This document shows, piece after piece, positions 1 to 51,500 of a DNA stretch of 64,000 nucleotides. Where the stretch lies: contig OX422184.1 of assembly GCA_949130485.1 (NCBI GenBank), positions 4,215,204 to 4,279,203 on the forward strand, in the 5' to 3' direction. The position numbers were made by a program, and so were the translations under genes. The notes below the pieces were generated by a model, which was given only the letters and a program-made list of their open reading frames with translations, searched no databases and had not been told where the DNA came from. Position 1 is the first letter of the stretch. Every line of letters begins with the position of its first letter. Source of the stretch: Agelas oroides (Eukaryota; Porifera; Demospongiae; Agelasida; Agelasidae).

Positions 1-1479
1 TCATACCTGGATACTTGCAACAGGATACCCTAGCTGTGCATGCAACAAATTTCCCAATAAAATTTGTACAACGATATGTCTAATTCCATAATAAGAACGA
101 ATTGTTCAATTATACCTAGAAGTCCCACAGGCAGTTCATTGACTCCTACATGCCCAGGCAGCTGTTTTGTGGTCCAAGTTACAAAATTCCCAATAATTTA
201 CTATGGCATGACTACTTCCATAGTAAGAAATGAATACTACAGGCAGTTTAGCAACACTTATAATTTATACATGATATGTCCAGGTGAATGTTTTTCAATT
301 CAAGTCAGTACTGAACAAAATTCACATGTAGGCATGCCTCACAGACTCTTAAATGTTCTGATGTTTGAGTATGAAAGTTTCAAATGAACTGCCTGGGTTT
401 GCAATGCATTTCAGTGTTATCTTTCTAGCAAACCAAATGCTTGTTGCAATTGGGTTAGTCCACTACAATTCTAAGGCCTTCATGTGTAAGTGCTAATGAG
501 ATTCATAGCCATGTAAAACTAAATAACAGTTATATATACTGCATGTGTGAGTTTTGCATAAATCCTTCCCATGAAGGAAACATGGAGAACTATACTAGGG
601 ACGAATTTATGCAAGTCATAAATGATGTGGTACATACCCAAACAGTACACCTGCAAATAGTGACGATATTCATAGTCAATTACAAAGAAATGGTTAGGAA
701 GGAATTATGCAAGCCTTACCTTGAGTTACTCATGGGAAGGATTTATGCCAAACACGCCACCAGTTACTCGTGGGGAGGAATTATGCAAAAATGTGTTTTG
801 CATTAATCTTTCTTAGAAATCAAATTCAAAGCATACGGAGGCGTACATCATGCCTATTAAATTATGGTAGTCTAGTCATCCTTCTGTTGTATAAGCTTGA
901 TGCTCTTCCTTGTAATATAATTGCGCGTTATTGGCAAGTTACATCGCTTGATCCAATGGCTATGAAAAAACAAGGGACACAACAACTGTAAAAGATTGTT
1001 GCCTACAAAGCAGAGTTGATGCCTGAGTTATAATGTACAAAATGGTCAAACTAGATGATGAGTACATTCATAGTAAAAATTTGCCGGGAGCTTCGCACGC
1101 AGATATTATTGTCTTCCCATTTTCAGAATCTTATACCTACACTCCTGTGTTTAGCAGATGTCCATACATGGATAAGACACAGCCAAAACTGGATGCAATA
1201 CTCTGCATGCGGGCCATGTATCTACTACAGTTCTGTTTCTGTCCCAAAATGGCCTCACAAGCGATCTCAGAGGATCTAATTTTAAAACATTTCTTGGGGG
1301 AGCATGCCCCCAGACCCCCCTAGTCTTGTGTGCTTATGCATGCATACATGCACATCAGACATCTATGTAACCCCCCTTCTGAAATTCCTGGCTACGGGCC
1401 TGGTACACATGGCTAGCACAGTCTTTCCCCATATTAGTGGGCAATGCTTATACACTATTGTTATAATGATCACCAGTGC
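1..1479. other. No supported gene; degenerate dispersed repeats
   Basis: Short open frames here lack family resemblance or splice context. Around 560-790 a degenerate tandem motif (GGAAGGAATTATGCA with variants) recurs four times. At 1263-1322 a stretch containing GGGGGAGCATGCCCCCAGAC is shared, inverted, with 22855-22905. Segments near 190-260 resemble 9360-9400 and 9945-10010 (TTTATAGTAAGAAGC-like), so this is dispersed repeat material. Confidence 0.5.
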
Positions 1480-1822
1480 ATGGTTACTGCAGTTTAATTC
1501 AGGGTTCATTGAATAGGTGGGTAGTATGATTAAAGAAATTCCAAAAATACAATTATCATTCATCAACCTCCTCACAATTCCATCTAGCTTCAAAGAGCTA
1601 GCATAGACACTTGTCTGCTAGCCAACATATATCAGTTCATATTCATCCATCTGCTGGCTATTATCAGATGGATGCATATATATTGGCTAGCAGACAAGTG
1701 TCTCTGCTAGCTCTTTGAAGCTTTTTGGATTGTGAGGGGGTGATTGATGATAATTGTGTTTTTGATTGGTTTAATCACCTGCTGAATGAACCCTGAACTG
1801 CAGTAACCTTTACTCGTGGTCA
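1480..1822. repeat. Foldback element, arms about 150 bp
   Basis: Arms 1480-1635 and 1676-1822 are inverted copies: GCTAGCAGACAAGTGTCT on one side and AGACACTTGTCTGCTAGC on the other, with further matches out to GGTTACTGCAG / CTGCAGTAACC. The spacer is about 40 bp. It is a MITE-like hairpin; no clear target duplication was seen. Confidence 0.7.
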
Positions 1823-1879
1823 TTTTAACCAAGTAGTTTTTGCAGTGAGCTAGGGATGATATAGAAGTGAAGGTAAATA

Positions 1880-3240
1880 TACAAAGCCCCATCCCCGCAT
1901 CTTTTCCATACTAGCTAGTTGAATATACAGTTGGCATGCTATCCCTACATCCTTTTACATTTTATATTCTTGTTTCTTCAAATTTGAATTAGGGTATATA
2001 ACTTACAGTCACTATTGTAATAAAGTAGATCCTCTCACCCTAAGAGGTCAGTCTCCATTGAATGCAATAGAGACTCGTGAACAAGTCTATATACTGCATT
2101 TAGAGACTTGTAGTGGTTCATTCGCATAATTAGAGCGACTACGATATTTCTGCAATGTGGTATGATGACGTCATAACACAATGAGCACAAAGCCATTTAA
2201 GTTGCATTTCATTTCAATGTGGTAAATCAGCCACAACACAGATAAAGTAGTTACTTCAGCAAATTTTGCTTCAAATTGTCATGAAATATTTGCCTGTAAA
2301 TTGGATTACATACTTAAGTCATAACTTGTGATTACCTATTCATAGTCATCAGTTTTATTCCCAAAAGTTCCAGTCTTCCACTACTTATTGGAGGTAAACA
2401 CATGCAGCTTAAGCTCTGTATTGAGAAAGAATCTGCTGTAACCTCTCTTGCAGTGCTGCTCTGGTGGATGTAGGTATGGCTTTGCTACTTAGTATGTGTA
2501 CAGCTATATTCAAGAGCTTTGGCTATAAATCCTGAGTATTTGTTTGAATATTAAGTTCAAATATAAGCCAAAAGTTGGTGACTGTGGCATGCAGCTCAGC
2601 AAAGACTAATGTTGTATATGATAATTGAGCAGTATTCTTTTATGAATTTGTAAGTTGCATATACCCTTTACTAACTAAGAAACACTAATAGTTTATCCTA
2701 ATGCCACATACAGTCTGCTATAGGTAATGTACAGTTTGAACTTGTCACTGAGTTATCCACTATGCACTGTTTAAATTCAATTCTCGTATGTTATATGTAG
2801 CAGTATGCATGTATGCAATTTGGGCATGGTAAGAAGCACACTAGGCAGGTATACACCTGGATAGGACAAAAAGCATATGTATGTGGGAACTGATACATGC
2901 TAAATAAAGTGAGTACACCATTGGGTCTATAGAGTTCCAACACTGCTCCTGATTGCTCATAGATTGATTCCATACATAAGTATGACAGTCTGTATATTTA
3001 AACTACAACTATAGGATACATGCTGAGTATGTTATATTAACTCTCCTCATGGCTATAATTCATTATGACCATTGGATCACCAAATCCACATGTAGACTAA
3101 TTCAACCTAACATTAATTTCAAATATATCTATATTATAAGTATATTATCTATGATATGACCGACCACTTACCGTAAATTTGAAATAAGCGCATTCAAATA
3201 TTTCACGAAGATCGATATCGTGAAGCATGTGAAGGCCAGT
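1880..3240. other. AT-rich stretch without gene or recognisable repeat
   Basis: Stops are frequent in all frames and no splice-linked coding blocks were found. Nothing recognisable apart from simple AT-rich sequence. Confidence 0.5.
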
Positions 3241-3246
3241 GGAGGG

Positions 3247-3995
3247 CTGTCATACTATAAGTGGTCCCCCCCAAAAGCAGTCCCCCCGGACCATCCATAG
3301 CACTGTAGATGGTCCCCCCTAGGACCATCTACGGCGCTGTAAGCAGTCCCCCCTCACCATAATTGGTCCCCCCACTGCTTCACTATTCCAAGTCAAAATG
3401 TGAACTACACAGTCAACTATGAAGCGAGATAGCTTACACAAGTAGTTCAAACTTAGTATCCCTGTCGCAAAACCATCGCAAAACCATCGCAGAGGGCCTA
3501 CGACAATAGTCGACAGATGCCGCACAGTTCTCGATCGAATGCTGCGCTTGTCGTTTTTCGTGTATAGTTAGCTGGTTACCTCTTTTCAGCGAGATAATAT
3601 GCCTTCTCCACCAGTGCCACTCTGGCATCCTCCTGGCATAGTACAGACTCTATTCTAGAGTCTACTACCTGCCGAGGGATACTGCGTGAGTAGTGAAGGT
3701 CACTGCCACTGGAGTCCATAGCTTCGAACATACAGTGACACACGGATGCACTCAGTGCTAATGTTTAGCTCGCCTTGAAAACCCAGTCTAAGACTGACTG
3801 CATAGACAGCTTCATCCTTCGTGGTCCACTTCTCAGGCTCGACACTCTTGCTGAACACCATGCCTAGGATGGGACCATCCGCGGCAGGGGGGGACCAGGT
3901 ATGGCTGCAATATTCGGTCCGGGGGGGAACAATTATTCTGCTTCGGACGGTCCGGGGGGACCGTTTTTGAGGGGGGACCATCCACGGCGTGACAG
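3247..3995. mobile_element. MITE-like element, 749 bp, copy 1 (CTGTCATACTATAAGTGGTCC end)
   Basis: Left end CTGTCATACTATAAGTGG; right end GGACCATCCACGGCGTGACAG, an imperfect inverted repeat. The interior is rich in GGGGGACC/GGTCCCCCC blocks. A diverged copy with the same order lies at 15401-16124, supporting the limits. No transposase coding was seen. Confidence 0.65.
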
Positions 3996-4067
3996 TCCGC
4001 TAATGGAATTTTTTCCCCCCGAGAATAGGTGCTTGAACGTTTCGTTTGCTGAATCCCGGGTAGAAGA

Positions 4068-5916
4068 CTGTTTAAAGGGGGGGTAAGGGGGGGTGCAAAT
4101 GCACCCCCCTTTGGCGGCTAGTAATGTATTTTTGCGTACATAACTGCACGAGTCCATCAAATGATTATGCAGCAGTGGCATGCAGCAACAACAGTTACAC
4201 ACTCACGTATCAGTTCTTTACTGATCTCCAGACGTTTGACTATAGGCCTAGAGTTGCTTCGAGATATTCAGTTCGGACTTCCAGCTATTTTAAACAACTC
4301 AGTCTAACTTCAATACTCAGGTCAGACAATAATGGCCGACTTGCATAATGACGTCACGTACGAGGGCTGGGGTAAAAACTTCAGCAGCTGGCCATAGAGA
4401 ATGTATGGGGAATTCCAAACGCGTATTGCGAAGATCCTTCAGTTTGCTTCGCGGAAAGAGCGATCGTCTCCATGCGCTAATATTTGCTACCCGAACAGTT
4501 GGTGTATTCATAAGTGAGTCCGATGGCCGTATTGCGCGGCGTTAATTGACTGGAAAGCCGCCGCTGGTTCAGCTCATGATGTCTACCAATGTGGTATTTC
4601 TGGAAAACGGCTAAGACCTCTGTCTTGAAACTATTTGTAAGCCACCTTTTTGTATATATTGTGTACAATATTTCTGTTTTGTGCAATGGGGAGGGTGGGA
4701 AGGCATGAATAAGCCAGATTTACAGCTGAATTTGTATGATTAATTAGTTGCAGCTGCTGGGATGCTCTTGTACTGCATGTGGGTAAGCAACTTTTTCTTG
4801 GAGAGAGTAACCAGAAAGTAGACTGTGTAGCCTCTTTCTCAGGCCCCCACCTGGCTTTCTGTTGCTTGCTGTATGGTGGTAAGCAACTGAAAGCTGGGTG
4901 GGGTGTGCATGGGAATGAGGCTACTGAGACTGTGTGTAGCTGAAGGTTTGCAGCAGGGTATCACGTGTAGCATTGTTCCCAGACCTTCTCCAAGTCAACG
5001 TTCTGATTATTTATACGGCACGGAGAAGGCCTGGAAGATTTTCACATGATTGATATGAATTCGTGACGGAGGCAAAAGGGTCAAGAGATCTCAAGGTCTT
5101 TCTGGTAAGTTAGTGTCTGTTGTTGCATGTTGTTGTTCAGGGCAAAAGAACGCATGCATGGGTGAAACACATCACTATGAGTGATGTTCATTTTACACAT
5201 TTCCTCTTCCCCTCCATACACTTTCACAGGGCCATAAATTGATGCTCTCCTTAGATGCTGACGAAGGCGACCATGAACTGTGCAGTGTGCAGACCCAAGA
5301 GACAATCCTCGAAGAGCTGCTTCTGTCCAAGAAGGAGCACAACTGAACTTGCATGATCAGTGTTAAACTGTTGTTCTGTACGTACTACCATTTAAAATAT
5401 GACATGGTACAATGTAGCTGAACCATGGCTAAATCATGGAGGTGTTCATGTATGTGGGGGGGCAGCGGGTTCTGCGCCTTCTACAAGTTATCTCTGACGC
5501 TGACTCTAACTTGAGGTAGCTGTGAGGGCAGTTGTAGCGATTGTAATTGAGACTCTTGAGCGCCGTGCGTAGCTTTGCATGCTAGCCGAAACGTTGCGCA
5601 ACGTCCGAAGCGCATAGGAACTATTCAGAGGATAGAACATTCTGCTGTGGTCAATGCATGCAAAAAGAGCGGCAACAGCTACTATTGATCACAAGTTATA
5701 ACGGTGTTTATCAGGTGGGGTACAAAATCCCCATACATTCTCTATGGCACGCCGTCGAAGTTTTACCCCAGCCCTCGTACGTGACGTCATTATGCAAGTC
5801 GGCCATTACGTGTGTCATGATGCATTCACGTGACCAAAAGTGGGTGTGGCAACCAAAAAATTTCGGGTGCACTTCGCGCGCTAGTGGCTGAACCACCCTT
5901 TCTAAATCCGCCACTG
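4068..5916 (-). mobile_element. Longer relative of the 665-bp CAGTGGCGGA transposon
   Basis: 4076-4295 is the reverse complement of 30480-30690 (GCACCCCCCTTACCCCCC end), and 5815-5916 is the reverse complement of 30038-30140 (CAGTGGC...GGTTCAG end). The element at 30038-30702 therefore looks like an internally deleted version of this 1.85-kb element. Inside, 4334-4405 and 5725-5810 are inverted copies (CCCCAGCCCTCGTACGTGAC). The end near 4068 has lost its inverted repeat. A 96-bp MITE (4828-4923) is nested within it. Confidence 0.55.
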
Positions 5917-5929
5917 GTTAGGAGGCAGC

Positions 5930-7060
5930 TCAGAGCCATGATCTAAATGAGTCATTCTGGCATACACTGCTGCGAAGGGAACTTTTCCATCAATTGTGTA
6001 TATTCCAAATAGTGGATGAACTCCTGGATGTGGGGCAGTTGTGGAGCAGCTACTCTAATAGCTTGTCAAGCTAGGCACAGAAAGCAGATGGTAACAAATG
6101 GTTAGTGCAGCAGTTCTTTGAAGGAAGCAGTAGACATTGTCGTCCTCTCTGTACACAGAGGCAACCTGCAGGCCAAAATTTGAAACCTGAGTAAGGTAGA
6201 GTGGGGCTATTGCGACACTGAGTATTATAAATAGTTTGGGAAGCCTAACACTTCAAAATTACATTTCACTGGCTAACTCAGGCTACTTCTCTTTCTTACT
6301 GGCTTAGTATCTAAACAGAGCCTACCCACCAAAGGGCCGCTGCTCATTTGTTTTATTCACCTGGCTCACCTTTCTGCATCAGTGTTTGTGATTAGACCTC
6401 AGCCTCACCAGCTCCGCCAGCCAGCGCTATCACTTGAGACGATGCTTGGGAGGACTTGTGATACATGTAAACTTCCACCACTGCCCAAACAGGAAGTGTA
6501 ACTTTCGGTAAAACGATGACCTAACGCGTGAACGTCTTATCCCGGTTACGGAGGTTTACAATCTGAACTCGATCGCTTGTACAGGCCTGTTTAGGCTTGA
6601 GGCGATTATGCCAGCATAATTTCCAGAATAATAGGAAGTTTCTGGAAGCAGGCATTATGCGGGAATAAACGGTGGAAAACAGGGGAACAATGCATGTTGC
6701 ATGGCTTTTCTAAATAACGCCCACTACAGGTAACAGGATGGCAGAGTCTAGTAGTGCTGAGACTACCACTAGTAGTCATTTTAGTGGTAGCAGTCACAGT
6801 ACAAATTTCAATGCCTACACAAGTGAGGTAGAATCTGATTCTGAGGCGAACTCGAGTTCACGAGTGGTCTCTTGTTGCGGATCGTCTGAAGTCTCCCACA
6901 ATAATGACATTTTTGAAAGAATAATCGGATTAAATCTAAAGAATTATCGGAACACTTTTTAGGAAGTGCGGAATAGAATAATTGGCCAAATTTTGAGCAC
7001 AATTGCGCATGTTGCGTGGCCACGTGCCATCGTTACGAAACCGTGTCCACATTACGTGGT
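5930..7060. other. No supported gene
   Basis: A Ser-rich open frame at 6738-6962 (MAESSSAETTTSSHFSGSS) has no splice partner or recognised domain. Nothing else stands out. Confidence 0.4.
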
Positions 7061-7139
7061 ACTAGACTGAGTCCTCCATTTCCGGTCCGTGACGTCTAGT
7101 GGTACCAGACCTTCTCTCGATTTTTCTCCACAGCTGCGA

Positions 7140-7470
7140 GTAGTCCCGTGCCCAGACCCTCTCCCACGTGCGAGAAAGAGGGTTTGGTGTTCTGATAGTC
7201 TCGTCCCCAGACCCCACCCTCTCACGAGGAAAGAGGTCTGGTGACTATTGAGCGCTTCCTTGGTTGTGCCGAGTCAGCAATCAAGATTTTTTGAATAACT
7301 TTTTGACGACGTAGGCCTAGAACGCATGTATGACGTTGCGCTATTTCATTGGCTTGTTCGCAATCGAGACTGCTGACTCGGCACAACCAAGAAAATGCTC
7401 AATGGTCACCAGACCCTTTTCCTCCTAAGAGAGTGGGGTCTGGGCACGAGACTAGTGTTCTGAGCGACTT
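7140..7470. repeat. Foldback with TAGTCTCGT-type ends
   Basis: Arms 7188-7293 and 7365-7465 are inverted (TTGGTTGTGCCGAGTCAGCA against TGCTGACTCGGCACAACCAA), with outer CTCGTCCCCAGACCCC / GGGGTCTGGGCACGAG. Sequence just outside (7456-7500) is inverted relative to 9145-9180, so several elements are nested between about 7.07 and 9.27 kb. Confidence 0.6.
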
Positions 7471-7622
7471 TCTTGTCACATGGGGCGGGGTAGCTCCCCG
7501 ATCTGAGAGCTCGAATCAGATTCTAGGACGCATAATTATATGTGCATGACGTAAGCGATTGTATTTTGAACCGAATAGGCTATTCCCAATAGCGGTGTGC
7601 GGAATGCAATTTTGATGATTAA

Positions 7623-8286
7623 CTTCCGGTTTCAGACTGGGGTAAAAAACGTGATGTAATGCCTCACGTTAAGTACTAGGCTCTATGTAGAACTCGTGTA
7701 TGTTCAGCATACGGCCGTTTACGCGTCGTTTAAGCTATTGCCACGTGGCGCATATCAGCGCGTACGTCGAAGTGCGACGAGTTGAACGCAACAATCGGCG
7801 AGCAAATCGGACCTTGTTTGGCGGAGTTACGAAGCTGTGAGCGAGCCCCTTACAATACAAGCAAGTGTGAGAGCCCTTCAGCGATTTCTGCCTGGTTCTT
7901 GTCTCGGTGAGTTACTAGGGGCTGCCAGCATGGTATACTCAAGTAGCCCGTCAGCCTGAGAGGAGCACTACGGGGGGGGAGCATGCTGTGCGCTAACTGC
8001 CATAAACACAGCGAGCGGCAGAAATCGCTGAAGGGCTCTCACACTTGCTTGTATTGTAAGGGGCTCGCTCACAGCTTCGTAACTCCGCCAAACAAGGTCC
8101 GATTTGCTCGCCGATTGTTGCGTTCAACTCGTCGCACTTCGACGTACGCGCTGATATGCGCCACGTGGCAATAGCTTAAATGACGCGTAAACGGCCGTAT
8201 GCTGAACATACACGAGTTCTACATAGAGCCTAGTACTTAACGTGAGGCATTACATCACGTTTTTTACCCCAGTCTGAAACCGGAAG
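7623..8286. mobile_element. 664-bp foldback transposon with about 270-bp arms and TAA target duplication
   Basis: Arms 7623-7893 and 8019-8286 are almost perfect inverted copies ending CTTCCGGTTTCAGACTGG / CCAGTCTGAAACCGGAAG, with a spacer of about 125 bp. TAA flanks both ends (7620-7622 and 8287-8289). A 3-bp TWA duplication suggests PIF/Harbinger mobilisation. No coding sequence. Confidence 0.75.
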
Positions 8287-8289
8287 TAA

Positions 8290-9480
8290 TCTCCGCGAGA
8301 CGTGATGAATTCCTCGCATATTTTCTCTTAGCGGGAATAGCCTATTAGAGGTAGAAAAAACTTACCTCGCAGCTCGTTCTCAGCTTTCCCAAGAAACTTC
8401 GCGGCGCGGTGACCATATATATATGGTCACATTAAACTTCCGGTCATCGCGGCGACCATATATATATGCTCACGATAAGTTCGTGTGCTTTCCATGCGAA
8501 GCTAAGAAGCTTAACGAGATTTGAGGGTAGGCCCCTCCATGATAAGTGCTAATGAGGCTAGGCCACACCTTTTGACTGACATCATCGGCTAGAAAGACAG
8601 GAAGAGGCGGTACTTATTCGCGGGGTATCGTCAATGAGCCGAGGGCTGCCAAACACGAAGCTTTTTCTCGCCCACAGGGAGCAAGCGTTCTCCACATTTC
8701 ACTTCAGGTAGGAGTAATAGCTTCAAATAACTTGTAAATCGGCTGATTTTACCGTGGCTGGGGGTATCAGGTGAGAAAATCGGCACCGTTTCCAACCGCT
8801 CGAAGGTACATGTATAGTCAGCACAAAATGGCTTCAAACAAGTAGAAATGACTTACTACGCACTTATCAGTCATTTAGATAAACTAGTCCAGCCTATTTG
8901 CACCCTATCTATACAAATCAAGCCACTAGAACAGCCAAAGACTTGTTAGCACGCTTGTCACTAAAACCGTTCGAGTCAATAACGTTGATATGGAACAACT
9001 TCCGCGTTAATAAACTGTCATGAATAAAATCACTTCCGCGCTCAGAGGGCAAGCTTTTGTAACCGTACCGTGCAGCAGTCCAAGTCGTCAGAAAACTCGA
9101 GTCCCGGATGTAAAAGGTAAATATAACATCTTTACGCCGTAGGCCCCGCCCCATGTGACAAGAAATGTCGCTCAGAACACCAGACCCTCTTTCCACTTTT
9201 CGGGAGGGTCTGGGAACGAGACTAAGCTGCGAGATAAAGTCTGGGGTAGCCTGGGAATGAGGCTACCCTGGTATGCAATTTTGAGCAGTGCATGTCCGAA
9301 TATCGAGCTGGTGAGATTACAGACCACTGCTAGCTACCATGACACTCAAGTCGTACAAATTTTATAGTAAGAAGCTAATTACTCATTATGTGCAATTATA
9401 GGCATCATTCCAAAAACAATTTAGTGACACTAGCTGGCATGTCTATGGATAAAAGACATCTATCCTCTGCTCCAATGCCC
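8290..9480. other. No supported gene; remnants of nested MITEs
   Basis: Near 8405-8480 is a palindromic motif ACCATATATATATGGTCAC, partly repeated 50 bp later. At 9130-9270 are ends of the TAGTCTCGT / GGGAATGAGGCTA family. No coding exon was recognised. Confidence 0.4.
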
Positions 9481-9489
9481 GAGTTCCAG

Positions 9490-9525
9490 TAGTCTCGTGC
9501 CAAATGCGGTGTGGGAATGAGACTA
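9490..9525. mobile_element. 36-bp MITE with 9-bp target duplication
   Basis: Ends TAGTCTCGTGCC and GGGAATGAGACTA; flanked on both sides by GAGTTCCAG (9481-9489 and 9526-9534). It sits in the first bases of a tRNA-like SINE head. Same family as the elements at 11109-11489 and 18247-18827. Confidence 0.75.
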
Positions 9526-9660
9526 GAGTTCCAGTGGCTCAGTTGGTAAGACTGGACTTGATTGGAATTCAAAAGACCCAGGTTTGAATCTTGGCTGGAT
9601 TTCAGTTTTTCTGCCGGCATCTAACTCTGCAAATAAAACTTCAATATCTGAACTTTAGGC
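9526..9660 (+). repeat. tRNA-derived SINE, copy 1
   Basis: Contains a box A-like TGGCTCAGTTGGTAAGA and a box B-like GGTTTGAATCTTGG in the spacing of a tRNA gene, without a good acceptor stem or anticodon arm. A related copy lies at 9852-9945, so this is a dispersed SINE rather than a working tRNA. Confidence 0.6.
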
Positions 9661-9851
9661 AGGCATAGACAGTTTGTATGGCTTTTGTTTGTAAGAAGAA
9701 CGGCCGGTGTTCTGACGTGAGATATAAGTGGCTGCTGCCAACACCCAGTTTGCTGGTCGCTGCAGAAAGTTTCGGTATTTACCCAGCAGAGCCTAACAGA
9801 TATCCAGCATGAGAATCGAACCACGTTTATGGATAAGTGCCACCAATGCCA

Positions 9852-9945
9852 GACCTCCAGTGGCTCAGTTGGTAAGAGCATTTGACTTGAACCAGGTTTG
9901 AATCCTGGCTGGATCTCAATGTCTTTTATACTCTGGTATGCCAAA
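9852..9945 (+). repeat. tRNA-derived SINE, copy 2
   Basis: CCAGTGGCTCAGTTGGTAAG followed after a shortened anticodon region by GGTTTGAATCCTGGCTGG, nearly the same as the copy at 9526-9660. Boxes A and B are present; the tRNA fold is incomplete. Confidence 0.6.
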
Positions 9946-11036
9946 CTTTATAGTAAGAAGCAAAATACTTATGTGTAATTATAGACACATTCAAAAACAG
10001 TTTAGTAATTCCTAGGTAATTGACTCCTAGCTATACATGTTTAGGCAGATGTTTTACACTTCCAGTTAGTAGTTTTTGTCATACCGTGAATGATACAAAG
10101 GATTGAATTATCAAGTTTTTTCTCAATCAGGAGTGTGGGAATTCCATGGCAGTATTGTTTACTTATACTCAAGAAATGAAGGCATGCACTCAGCATTAGT
10201 CCAGCAATCAACCACTACAGAGTTGTGGTATTTCATCCTCAAAAATTGGAGCAATGCCAGCTAAATATGAGTATCTAGGACTAGGAAACCTCTACTTAAG
10301 GGAGGAACCATTTGTTAGCTGATTCAAAGACATATTTTACCATTGGTAGAATTCCAGAATGGTACGCGTTCATAGCCTCGTTCCCAGGCCACTCCCAGAT
10401 TTTATCTCGCAACCGTGGAGAAAACTCGGGAGAAGGCCTGGTACCAATACTACGTCACGGACCGGAAATGGTGGACTCGGTTTCGTAATGATGGCAACAT
10501 GCCCACGCAATATGCGGCCAGTACAAGCAGTAAAGCTTGCCTAGGCGTTTTGCCAACAGCTACAGACTTCGCAAGTACCAAGTCCCTAACGAAGGGTGTG
10601 TTGACGTAAGTGGAAGGCGTTATGCGTGTACGTCGACTGAGGAAAGCAGCAGGCTGAGGGCAAGTGCATCGCTCCGTGTCAAAGTGTCTGCACTCGGACC
10701 ACTATCCTCAAGGAGGCTCAGAGCCAGGGTTGAACGGCTAAGATAACTTGTACATACCTACAAGTAGCCTTGCCATCTGTTTCTTCGTCCTTGAGGATGG
10801 TAGCCCGAGTGCAGAGACTTGTTTTGACACGGAGCGACGCGCTTGCCCTCAGCCTGCTGCTTTCCTCCGTAGACATACACGCATAACGCCTTCCACTTAC
10901 GCCTACACATCCTTCGTTAGCGACTTGGTACTTGGCGAAGTCCATAGCTGTTAGTAAAACGCCTAGGCAAGCTTTACTACTCGATTGCTTGCTGTACTGG
11001 CCGCATATTGCGTGGGCACGTTGCCATCATTAATCG

Positions 11037-11777
11037 TAGCCTCGTTCCCAGGCTCCTCCGTTCCGGAATGCGAAATTGAACTTGTGCATGCGGAGAACCC
11101 TCAAAGGTTAGCCTCGTTCCCAGGCCTTCCCCGGCTCCAGTTTTTGATCGCTTGCAGTATAAAACGGAGGGGAAGGACTGGGAGAAAGAGTCACGTGCGT
11201 GACGTCAGGTAGACGTGAGGGGGGCGGTGCCCGATCGTCACAAACTTTGCGTTGATCAGCCTCAAGTCTACCAAACAACGAGCTGTATTGACGTTGTCTT
11301 TCGAATGTTACAGTCTCAAGTTCTTGGACAAGATATTACAAGAAGAACCTCGAAATTCTTCGTCGGGCACCGCCCCCCTCACGTCTACTTGACGTCACGC
11401 ACGTGACTCTTTCTCCCAGGCCTTCCCCTCCGTTTTTATACTGCAAGCGATCAAAAAATGGAGGCGGGAACGGCCTGGGAACGAGGCTACTCAAAGGTAG
11501 GATGAAGGCGGTAGAAAGACCTTAATTGCGCGTGGGCGTACCCGAGACTCAGAACAGGAAAAAGAGCGAAGGCAGCGGCCAACTTACTACATGTATCTAG
11601 TTATTGGGGGTTGAATATCATACACACTGAGCGTTGAACGCATAGTTGGTTGAACAACGTGCAAAACGTTGCCTTTCTGTTTTAGTCCTATTTCGATTAC
11701 GTCATGCTATGTAGAATAGATACCAGGCTCTCCACGCGTGTACATTTCGCGTTCCGGAGAGCCTGGGAACGAGGCTA
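11037..11777. mobile_element. Middle nested MITE
   Basis: Left end TAGCCTCGTTCCCAGGCTCC with GTTCCGG inside; right end GTTCCGGAGAGCCTGGGAAC then GAGGCTA. It interrupts the right arm of the outer element, whose left arm shows the uninterrupted order (CATCATTACGAAACC in reverse complement). Confidence 0.55.
11109..11489. mobile_element. Inner 381-bp MITE with perfect 9-bp target duplication
   Basis: Ends TAGCCTCGTTCCCAGGCC / GGCCTGGGAACGAGGCTA, flanked by CTCAAAGGT on both sides (11100-11108 and 11490-11498). Arms of about 140 bp fold back (GGGGGGCGGTGCCCGA against TCGGGCACCGCCCCCC). Confidence 0.75.
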
Positions 11778-12219
11778 ACGAAACCTAGTCCACCATTTCC
11801 GGTCCGTGACGTAGTATTGGCACCAGGCCTCTTCTCCAGATTTTTCTCCACGGCTGCGAGATAAAATCTGGGAGTGGCCTGGGAATGAGGCTAACCCGTT
11901 CCTTAATACCCACATATATCCCTTACACTGCATGCTGTAACCACTGGATATTCCATATTGTCTCTCTCTTAACACTAAAAAATTGGAACATATATAGTGC
12001 AGTCATACTGCCTGTGTTTGTTTTCAAACAGCAGATTTAATTAGACTTTCCAGCACATTAATAGATGGTGGTTGAGAATACTTTGTTGCTGATAATGTAC
12101 AATGATGAAGAAAAGGTGTGAAACAGATAATTATGTAACTATAATCAGTCAAAACTGCCCAATTCATTTTACAGTGATATCCATCCAGGTACGTAGCTGG
12201 TGAACACCCAGACTGAGCA

Positions 12220-51500
<39,281 letters not shown>

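Larger units (their letters stand above)
10373..11893. mobile_element. Outer 1.5-kb MITE containing two nested elements
   Basis: Ends TAGCCTCGTTCCCAGGCC and GGCCTGGGAATGAGGCTA. Subterminal arms 10373-10490 and 11775-11893 are inverted. Flanks ACGCGTTCA and ACCCGTTCC agree at 7 of 9 positions. Inside are a foldback (10490-10745 against 10780-11030), a second element at 11037-11777, and within that a third at 11109-11489. No transposase. Confidence 0.65.

Noticed and set aside
64-387. 107-codon open frame with several cysteines near the window start
   Set aside because: The sequence resembles dispersed repeats found again near 9.4 and 10.0 kb; no homology or splice context.
6738-6962. Ser-rich open frame MAESSSAETTTSSHFSGSS
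   Set aside because: No recognised domain, no splice partners, and surrounded by decayed repeats; probably a transposon remnant or chance ORF.
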